From SHVZ01 sp041906305 (GTDB lineage Bacteria > Pseudomonadota > Alphaproteobacteria > SHVZ01): a stretch of DNA of 64,000 bases. Within the stretch, counting starts at the first letter, position 1; every line of letters begins with the position of its first letter. The stretch is from NCBI GenBank assembly GCA_041906305.1, contig JAYRJL010000009.1, forward strand, positions 62,001 through 126,000. Direction: 5' to 3'. Of this stretch, positions 58,460 through 64,000 are shown one piece after another. The notes beneath the pieces were generated by a model. That model made no database searches, was not told where the DNA came from, and saw nothing but the letters and a program-made list of their open reading frames with translations. Position numbers and translations under genes: made by a program.

Positions 58460-58500
58460 GACGGCACCAAGACGTAGTTTTCCCAGCCCCTTAGCTATAA

Positions 58501-58536
58501 CACGGCCGGCGTGACGAAGTCATGTCGCCGGCCGTG
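58501..58536 (-). terminator. terminator of the aspartoacylase-family gene
   Basis: CACGGCCGGCG (58501-58511) pairs with CGCCGGCCGTG (58526-58536) in a perfect 11-bp stem; the loop holds TGAC/GTCA. The T tail is weak. It lies 26 bp after the stop at 58563 and before ppk. Confidence 0.65.
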
Positions 58537-58562
58537 AGAAGGCTGTGGCCGAAGGCCGGGGC

Positions 58563-59606
58563 CTAAAGTCCGATTTCGGCCCGGCTGAGCTCGTTCATGA
58601 CCACGCAAAGGACGTCGAAGGACTCGACCCGCGGGCCAGTGTGGATCATCCAGAGGCAGCCCGAACGCGGGAACCGGACCTCGGTCGGAGGCCGCGAGGG
58701 ATCGTGGAAGTCGTAGATGCGGCCGGCGAGCTGCCCCTCCTCGACCCAGTCGCCGCCCTGATGCATCGCATGGAACAGGCCGCCGTGCGGCGCGAAGGCA
58801 ATCGCCCGGGTCGGATCAGGAACGCCCAGCAGCTTGGTCGGTGTCTTCGGCGCCTCGATCTTGCCGTCGATGATCTTGTGGAACTTCAGCATGTTCCGCA
58901 CGCCCTTCTCGATCTCGGCGAGGGCGGCGTTGTTGATGCGGGCAAGCCCGCCGAATTCGCAGCTGAGCGCCGGAATCCCGAGATGATCGCACGTCGTCAT
59001 GAAGCTGTTGGTGTGGTCGATCTCGCGCAGGACCGCGTGATAGGGCGCGCCCCAGGCCATGCCGAGATCGACGTTGGCCTTCATCTGCTTCGGATCGTCG
59101 ACGAAGTGCGAGCAGGTGTTGAAGGCGGTGTCGTGCCAGGTGCCGCCGGTGTGCAGGTCCATCTGGTAGTCGGTGATCGGCAGCAGTACGCGGGTCACGT
59201 AGTCGGCCAGCATCTCGGTGAAGCTGCCGAGACGGTTGCCCGGGAACACGCGGTTGAGGTCCTTGCCGTCGTAGGGGCAGAGGCGATGGCCGACCTCGAC
59301 CGACGGCAGGTCGAGCGACGGGATGATGATGACCCGTCCCTGCACCTGCGCGGGATCCAGCTCGCGCGCAAGATTGAGAAGCGCGACCTGCCCGTCGAAC
59401 TCGTCGCCATGCGTGCCGGCGGTCAGGAGGAAGGTCGGGCCGGTGCCGTTCTTGATGCAGACGATCGGGATGCCGATGACGCCGAGGCCTGAATGGGTAT
59501 GCGCCCGAGGGATCCTGAGATGCCCGAACTGCTTGCCGGCCTTGCCGTAGTCGACATCGGTCCGGACCCTCGGCGGCAGGGTCGAGGGATCGGGAAGCTT
59601 GCCCAT
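58563..59606 (-). CDS. succinylglutamate desuccinylase/aspartoacylase-family hydrolase
   Basis: A 347-residue zinc carboxypeptidase-like deacylase. Zinc ligands appear in GTHGDEFDG (His and Glu, about 63-71) and in MDLHTGG (about 149-155), with NRVFPG in between. The C-terminal part (about 270-347) is a beta domain (GGLFHAMHQGGDWVEEGQLA). Members remove N-acyl groups from amino acids, including N-acetyl-diaminobutyrate in ectoine breakdown; the substrate here is open. It lies 10 bp after the SDR gene. Confidence 0.85.
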   Translation of the reverse strand: MGKLPDPSTLPPRVRTDVDYGKAGKQFGHLRIPRAHTHSGLGVIGIPIVCIKNGTGPTFLLTAGTHGDEFDGQVALLNLARELDPAQVQGRVIIIPSLDLPSVEVGHRLCPYDGKDLNRVFPGNRLGSFTEMLADYVTRVLLPITDYQMDLHTGGTWHDTAFNTCSHFVDDPKQMKANVDLGMAWGAPYHAVLREIDHTNSFMTTCDHLGIPALSCEFGGLARINNAALAEIEKGVRNMLKFHKIIDGKIEAPKTPTKLLGVPDPTRAIAFAPHGGLFHAMHQGGDWVEEGQLAGRIYDFHDPSRPPTEVRFPRSGCLWMIHTGPRVESFDVLCVVMNELSRAEIGL

Positions 59607-59616
59607 GAAGTGAACC

Positions 59617-60393
59617 TCAGATGGAGCTGTTGAAGGCGCCGCCGTCCATTAGCAGGTTCTGGCCGGTGATGTAGCCGGCATGCGCGCTGCAGAGAAACGC
59701 GCAGGCCGCACCGAACTCCTCGGCCGTGCCGAAGCGCTTCGACGGATTCTGCTGCGAGCGCTCCTTGACGATGTCGGCGAGCGGACGGCCGGTCTTCTTC
59801 GCCTCGAACTCCATGCCGGAGCGGAGCCGATCGGTATCGAACGGTCCCGGCAGCAAACCGTTGATCGTGACGCCGTCCCTGGCCACCTGACGCGCGATGC
59901 CGGCGCAGAAGCCCGTCAGGCCCGTGCGCGCGCCATTGGAAAGGCCGAGCACCGGGATCGGCGACTTAACCGAGCCCGAGGTGATGTTGACGATGCGGCC
60001 CCATTTGCGCGCGATCATCGGGTCGAGCGTCGCCTTGATCAGCTCGATCGCGGTGATCATGTTGGCGTTCAGCGCCTTCATCCAATCGTCCGGCGTCCAC
60101 TCGCGGAAGTCGCCGGGGGGCGGGCCGCCGGCATTGTTGATCAGGATGTCCGGATCCCTGCAGGCGGCGAGCGCGGCGGCGCGGCCCTCGGGCGTGGTGA
60201 TGTCGCCGGCGACGGTCGTGACCTTGCCGCCGGATGCCCGGATCTCGTCTGCGGTCTTCTCGAGCACCTCCTTGCCGCGCGCGGTGATCGTGACCAGCAC
60301 GCCTTCGCGCGCCAGCGCCTGGGCGCAACCCCTGCCCAGCCCCTTCGATCCGGCGCAGACCAGCGCACGACGTCCGGCAATGCCCATGTCCAT
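59617..60393 (-). CDS. atypical short-chain dehydrogenase/reductase
   Basis: A 258-residue SDR-fold protein with the cofactor motif CAGSKGLGRG (about 13-22) and NNAGG (about 86-90). The catalytic Ser is present (NITSGSV, about 135), but where YxxxK is expected the sequence reads LSNGARTG, so both Tyr and Lys are missing. This fits a distinct SDR subfamily whose chemistry is uncertain. It lies 2 bp after the HdaA-like gene and 10 bp before the aspartoacylase-family gene, so the three are probably cotranscribed. Confidence 0.85.
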   Translation of the reverse strand: MDMGIAGRRALVCAGSKGLGRGCAQALAREGVLVTITARGKEVLEKTADEIRASGGKVTTVAGDITTPEGRAAALAACRDPDILINNAGGPPPGDFREWTPDDWMKALNANMITAIELIKATLDPMIARKWGRIVNITSGSVKSPIPVLGLSNGARTGLTGFCAGIARQVARDGVTINGLLPGPFDTDRLRSGMEFEAKKTGRPLADIVKERSQQNPSKRFGTAEEFGAACAFLCSAHAGYITGQNLLMDGGAFNSSI

Positions 60394-60395
60394 GA

Positions 60396-61076
60396 TCAGA
60401 TCTCCTCTTCTGACGGATACAGCCGCGCAAAGACCGCGCGGGCGAGCGGAACGGTGATCGGCCGGCGCTCGGCCAGCGCCGCCTCGTCGAGCGCGGCGAC
60501 CGCGGCGCCGAGCGCGGCGAAGGAGCGGTCGAGACGCCGCAGCAGGTATCCCACGACATCGGCATCGACGCGAAGCTGGCGGTCGGCGAACAGCTTGATC
60601 ATCACCGCCGCGCGCAGCTCGTCGTCGGGTGGAAGGAGGGCCACCGCCGGCGCGGTCGAGAGCCGCGACTTCAGATCGGGAAGCCGGATCGGCCAGCGCG
60701 CCGGAGGCTCGCGTCCGACCAGAAGCAGATGGCCGCGGCGCTCGGCGAGCAGGTTGTAGAGATGCAGAAGCGGACGCTCGTCGCCGGGGCCCGGCGCGGC
60801 GTCGAGATCGAAGACCACGGCACCCGCCGACGCGAGACCAGGCGGATCGAAGTGCCCGAGCGCCTCGACCGCGCCGGAGCGCTGCCGCCATACCTGGGCG
60901 AGATGGGTCTTGCCCGAAGCCGCCGGTCCGTGGAGGGCCAGCGAGGTTGCGGGCCAGTCCGGCCATCGATCGAGCCACGCCACCGCGTCCGCGTTGGATC
61001 CCGCCACCAGGAAGTCGTCACGGCCGAGCGCCGGGCGGTGCGGCAGCCCGAGCGTCAGCTGGCTCGGGCCGGTCAC
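60396..61076 (-). CDS. hdaA: HdaA-like DnaA-inactivating protein
   Basis: A 226-residue DnaA-homologous AAA+ protein without a DNA-binding domain. Near the N-terminus QLTLGL (about 5-10) fits a beta-clamp-binding motif. It has Walker A HGPAASGKTHL (about 50-60), Walker B AVVFDLDA (about 85-92) and a sensor-type LPDLKSRLS. In alphaproteobacteria HdaA with the sliding clamp promotes hydrolysis of DnaA-ATP. GTG 61076 is preferred; the ORF reaches further upstream only into the 3' end of the transporter gene. Confidence 0.8.
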   Translation of the reverse strand: MTGPSQLTLGLPHRPALGRDDFLVAGSNADAVAWLDRWPDWPATSLALHGPAASGKTHLAQVWRQRSGAVEALGHFDPPGLASAGAVVFDLDAAPGPGDERPLLHLYNLLAERRGHLLLVGREPPARWPIRLPDLKSRLSTAPAVALLPPDDELRAAVMIKLFADRQLRVDADVVGYLLRRLDRSFAALGAAVAALDEAALAERRPITVPLARAVFARLYPSEEEI

Positions 61077-61089
61077 TGTCTCAGGCCGG

Positions 61090-62166
61090 TCATTCGCCCG
61101 TGCCGCGCCCGGTGCCGAGATAGAACGGGCTCGCGAGGTAGCGGCCGACGGCGAAGCGGGCGAGAACACCGACCGCGGCGGCCACGGGCACCGCCAGCAA
61201 CAGTCCCAAGAACCCGAACAGCGCCCCGCCGACCATCAGCGCGAAAATCACCCAGACCGGATGGAGGCCGACCCGGTCGCCGACCAGCGTCGGCGTCAGG
61301 AAATAGCCCTCGAGCACCTGGCCGGCGACGAAGATCCCGGCGACGACGAAGATCGGGTTCCAGGTCGGGAACTGGATCAGCGCGAGGCCGATCGAGAGCA
61401 GGCCGCCGCCGAAGGCGCCGAGGAACGGAATGAACGAGGCGACGCCGGCGAAGATGCCGACCAGCACGCCGAAGTCGAGGCCGGCGAGGCTGAGCCCGAC
61501 CGCGTAGAAGATGGCGAGCACCAGACAGACCGTCGCCTGGCCGCGCACGAAGCCGTCAAGCGTGCGGTCGATCTCGCGCAGCTGGCCGCGGATGGTCTCG
61601 GCCTCGGTGCGCGGCAGCCAGCGGTCGAGCCGCTCCATCACCACGGGCCAGTCGCGCAGCAGGTAGTATGCGACCAGCGGCGTGATGAAAGTCAGCGAGA
61701 TGATGTTGACGATCGCGGCGCCGCCGGTGACCAGCCCGGCGAGCAGCGAGGCGACCCAGCCGAGCACTTCCGAGGCCTGCGAGCTCGCGAGCTTGGAGAG
61801 ATCGTCGAGGCTCGTCAGTCCGAAGCGGGTCTGGAGCGTGTCGAGCAGCGGCTCGACGAGCGTGCGGGCCCGCTCGATGTACGACGGCAGGCGCTGCGAG
61901 AACGTGACGATCTGGGTCCGGAGGATCGGCACCGTCATCAGCAGGAGCCCGACCGCGGCCAGGAAGAACAGCAGGATCGAGATCATCGAGGCGACGGCAC
62001 GACCGATCCCGATCCGGGTCAGCCGCCGTACCAGCGGGTCGGCCATGTAGGCGACGAGAAACCCGGCTGCGAAGGGCAGCAGCACATCCTTGAGGAAGTA
62101 GAGCAGGAACCCGGCGGCGAGGATCGCCACCGCCCAGGTCGCCATTCGGATTCTGGGATCGGTCAC
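61090..62166 (-). CDS. AI-2E family transporter
   Basis: A 358-residue polytopic membrane protein of the PerM/AI-2E exporter family. It has N-terminal helices (about 8-85), a soluble loop (about 90-150) and C-terminal helices with GVLVGIFAGVASFIPFLGAF (about 232-251) and VGDRVGLHPVWVIFALMVGG (about 295-314), which are diagnostic. The transported substrate is not known for most members. It lies between the CDP-alcohol transferase and hdaA, a conserved alphaproteobacterial order, and overlaps nothing. Confidence 0.9.
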   Translation of the reverse strand: MTDPRIRMATWAVAILAAGFLLYFLKDVLLPFAAGFLVAYMADPLVRRLTRIGIGRAVASMISILLFFLAAVGLLLMTVPILRTQIVTFSQRLPSYIERARTLVEPLLDTLQTRFGLTSLDDLSKLASSQASEVLGWVASLLAGLVTGGAAIVNIISLTFITPLVAYYLLRDWPVVMERLDRWLPRTEAETIRGQLREIDRTLDGFVRGQATVCLVLAIFYAVGLSLAGLDFGVLVGIFAGVASFIPFLGAFGGGLLSIGLALIQFPTWNPIFVVAGIFVAGQVLEGYFLTPTLVGDRVGLHPVWVIFALMVGGALFGFLGLLLAVPVAAAVGVLARFAVGRYLASPFYLGTGRGTGE

Positions 62167-62167
62167 G

Positions 62168-62722
62168 TCATCCCCGCACCAGGCCGCGGCCCCAGCCGAT
62201 CAGGTAAGCCGCCCCGGAAGCGACGGTGGTGAGCGCGACCACCCAGATCAGCGCCGGCACCACCCCGTCGCCGATGATATGGAGCCCGACATCGGCGAGC
62301 ACCACGCCGGCGAGCACGATCTGCGCGACCGTGTTGATCTTGCTGATGAGGATCGGCCCCATCGCCGGCGCCTGGTCGAGGGTGTGCAGCATCAGGACGC
62401 CGCCGACGATCAGCACGTCGCGCGACACCACCAGGATCACGAGCCAGAGCGGGATCTGCCCGGCATGTCCGAGCGTGATGTAGACGGAAACGAGAAGCGC
62501 CTTGTCGGCGATCGCATCGAGGTAGGCGCCGAGCTCGGTGCGGGCATTGAGGCCGCGGGCGAGCGAGCCATCCAGTCCATCGGTGATGCTGGCGGCGAAG
62601 AACACCCAGAATGCCGTCTCCCAATGCCCGCTCATGATCAGCCATACGACGACCGGAACGCAGAGGAGACGCGCAAGCGTTATCAGGTTGGGAAGGAAGA
62701 CCAGCAACGCGGGCGCGCTCAT
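62168..62722 (-). CDS. CDP-alcohol phosphatidyltransferase
   Basis: A 184-residue membrane enzyme with the family signature: D-x2-DG-x2-AR-x8-G-x3-D-x3-D at about 48-71 (within DGLDGSLAR and GAYLDAIADK). Several hydrophobic helices follow. The family makes phospholipids such as phosphatidylglycerophosphate; the gene order fits a PgsA-like role, but no more can be said. ATG 62722 overlaps the stop of the upstream DUF2066 gene by 4 nt. Confidence 0.9.
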   Translation of the reverse strand: MSAPALLVFLPNLITLARLLCVPVVVWLIMSGHWETAFWVFFAASITDGLDGSLARGLNARTELGAYLDAIADKALLVSVYITLGHAGQIPLWLVILVVSRDVLIVGGVLMLHTLDQAPAMGPILISKINTVAQIVLAGVVLADVGLHIIGDGVVPALIWVVALTTVASGAAYLIGWGRGLVRG

Positions 62723-63834
62723 CGCCGGACCGGGCCGGTGAGCCTCAACGTCGCCTCGCCGATGCCTTCGATCAGCTCGAGGTCGCGCTGGGCGAGCGCC
62801 GATTTGAGCTGCCCGGTCTCGCCGACATAGGTCAGCGCGATGCGACCCTCCTGGCGGGTCACCTGCAGCACGTCGGCCTTGCGCACGAGACCGATGCCGC
62901 CGAGCCGCCGGCGGATCTCGGTCCACTCGGCGAGGCTCGCGATCGGCACCGTGAGGGTCAGCTGGTGCTCGTCGCCGCCGGGACCGATCGCGTTTTCCTC
63001 CTTCCAGAGGCGCTCGAGCTCCCGCTCGACCCAGTCGACCGCCTTGGCGAGCAGGGCCTCGCCGCGGTCGCCGGTCTCGCCGGTGAAGGAATCGACAAGG
63101 GTCGAATCCGCTCCCGGCGTATGGCGCGTCACCGTCAGCGCCACCGTCGGCTTCGAGGTCACGGGATCGAGGCTGACATTGGCGACGGCGACGGCCGTGT
63201 TGGCGGCGCCGTAGCGGCGGGCGATGGCCTCGAGCTTCTCGGGGTCGCCGGCGACCGCGCTCCGGACGTCGAGGTCGGCGATGTCCCGGAGATCGCCAAG
63301 CGGTACCGCGATCGGCATCAGCGTGTCGCGCGGAGGGCGTCGTTCCCAGGCCTCGCGCCACGGGTTGCGGTCCTCGAACAGGACCGTGCTGCCGCCGGCC
63401 GAATAGACCGGGATCAGCAGGACCGGGCGTGCCCTGGTCTCGGTGAAGGCGATACCGGCCTGGGTCAGCACCTCGCGGACGGAGGCTGGATTGAAGCGGA
63501 CCGTGAGCGAGGCGAGGTAGCGGACCGCGGAGGCGCGCTCGTTGGCGACGTCGATGGAGCGCACCAGGCGGGTCAGGGTCGCCTCGTCCAGACGGGGGAC
63601 GCGGGCGGTCGCGTCGCTCGCCAGGCGCTGCACCAGTCGCTGGAACGCCTGGCGCTGGCCTTCGGCGAGCGCCTTCTCGCGCGCCTGGAGCGCGGTCGCG
63701 TCGGTCACGTCGACGGCGACGTCGGTGACGGTGAAGACGTCGTCCTGGACGCCGCGCGGCGCCTGCGCTCCCGCCGGTGCCGCGAGCACGAGGAGCGCCG
63801 CTACGACCAGACGGAAGAGCCCGGCTCCTGCCAT
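62719..63834 (-). CDS. DUF2066 domain protein
   Basis: A 371-residue protein with a signal peptide (about 1-23, LVVAALLVLAAPAGAQA) and the DUF2066 layout: FTVTDVAVDVTDATALQARE followed by KALAEGQRQAFQRLVQRL (about 34-70), then a conserved PVLLIPVYSAGGSTVLFEDRNPWREAW region (about 136-162). It is likely periplasmic. The function of the family is unknown. It lies divergent from purM and upstream of the CDP-alcohol transferase. Confidence 0.85.
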   Translation of the reverse strand: MAGAGLFRLVVAALLVLAAPAGAQAPRGVQDDVFTVTDVAVDVTDATALQAREKALAEGQRQAFQRLVQRLASDATARVPRLDEATLTRLVRSIDVANERASAVRYLASLTVRFNPASVREVLTQAGIAFTETRARPVLLIPVYSAGGSTVLFEDRNPWREAWERRPPRDTLMPIAVPLGDLRDIADLDVRSAVAGDPEKLEAIARRYGAANTAVAVANVSLDPVTSKPTVALTVTRHTPGADSTLVDSFTGETGDRGEALLAKAVDWVERELERLWKEENAIGPGGDEHQLTLTVPIASLAEWTEIRRRLGGIGLVRKADVLQVTRQEGRIALTYVGETGQLKSALAQRDLELIEGIGEATLRLTGPVRR

Positions 63835-63900
63835 TGCAAAGCGTCCACGTTCGTCTATGTTTCTGGCGCCCGCTTATACCGTGGCGAGCGCGAGGACACC

Positions 63901-64000
63901 ATAAGCGCCAGGACGTACAAGGATGCCGGCGTCGACATCGACGCGGGCAATGCATTGGTCGAGGCGATCAAGCCTCTGACCCGAGCCACCCGCCGACCGG
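63901..64000 (+). CDS. purM: PurM, phosphoribosylformylglycinamidine cyclo-ligase (5' end)
   Basis: The frame TYKDAGVDIDAGNALVEAIK (63913 on) is the typical N-terminus of PurM, the AIR synthase of purine biosynthesis; it runs off the window. No ATG, GTG or TTG lies in frame for at least 70 nt upstream. The natural start position is held by ATA (63901), followed by AGC GCC AGG ACG, with GAGGA 4 nt upstream. So the gene either starts at AUA or carries a one-base change from ATG. The next in-frame start (TTG inside NALVE) would remove conserved residues. Confidence 0.85.
   Translation, partial: MSARTYKDAGVDIDAGNALVEAIKPLTRATRRP

Overview
This is 64 kb of high-GC chromosome from an alphaproteobacterium. 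The evidence is the lineage-typical gene order tig-clpP-clpX-lon-hup, an HdaA/AI-2E exporter/CDP-alcohol transferase/DUF2066/purM block next to ppk-ppx, a kdpFABCDE operon of alphaproteobacterial type, sigma-54 flagellar promoters and CCA-encoding tRNAs. The order (Hyphomicrobiales- or Rhodospirillales-like) cannot be fixed from sequence alone.

Layout. (1) 0-2.2 kb: two minus-strand units encoding small membrane proteins, a methyltransferase-like protein and a DapA-family protein that lacks its Schiff-base lysine. (2) 2.4-10.4 kb: a complete potassium-uptake operon, kdpFABC plus the sensor/regulator kdpDE, preceded by an extra 27-residue membrane peptide. Three start regions here (60-aa gene, 66-aa/methyltransferase/DapA unit, kdp) share one 50-nt promoter-like block in identical register. 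(3) 10.5-15.6 kb: flagellar genes (FlaG-like, flgL, flgK) and a divergent B12-binding radical SAM gene; both sides have near-consensus sigma-54 sites, which ties the radical SAM enzyme to the flagellar regulon. (4) 15.6-23.3 kb: a diverged enolase paralogue and an APH-fold kinase opposite an aldehyde dehydrogenase, a PhyH-type dioxygenase and an aminotransferase, then a SPINDLY-like O-GlcNAc transferase.

(5) 23.3-43.9 kb: a genomic island in the 3' end of tRNA-Val(UAC). It has a P4-type integrase beside the tRNA, imperfect att repeats at both ends and TTGCCCCC arm-type repeats next to each end. Its cargo looks like defence: a type I restriction-modification operon (hsdR, a PD-(D/E)XK gene, hsdM, hsdS) that continues into a zinc-metallopeptidase/HicA-like fusion and a 98-aa protein; an EcsC-family protein; a membrane protein divergent from hsdR; and a tightly packed operon of a C2H2 zinc-finger protein, a coiled-coil protein and an Hsp70-like ATPase with a Cys-rich tail. 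A two-domain NUDIX protein, a second tyrosine recombinase, a HTH/zinc-ribbon protein and an AlpA-type regulator fill the right part. The Hsp70/coiled-coil/zinc-finger operon and the metallopeptidase-HicA gene are the best candidates for undescribed systems.

(6) 43.9-64 kb: core housekeeping: tRNA-Val, HU, Lon, ClpX, ClpP, trigger factor, tRNA-Leu(UAG), NAD(P)HX repair enzyme, alcohol dehydrogenase, a secreted protein, a glycosyltransferase-like protein, exopolyphosphatase and polyphosphate kinase, an aspartoacylase-family hydrolase, an SDR, an HdaA-like protein, an AI-2E-family transporter, a CDP-alcohol phosphatidyltransferase, a DUF2066 protein and the start of purM, whose apparent initiation codon is AUA.
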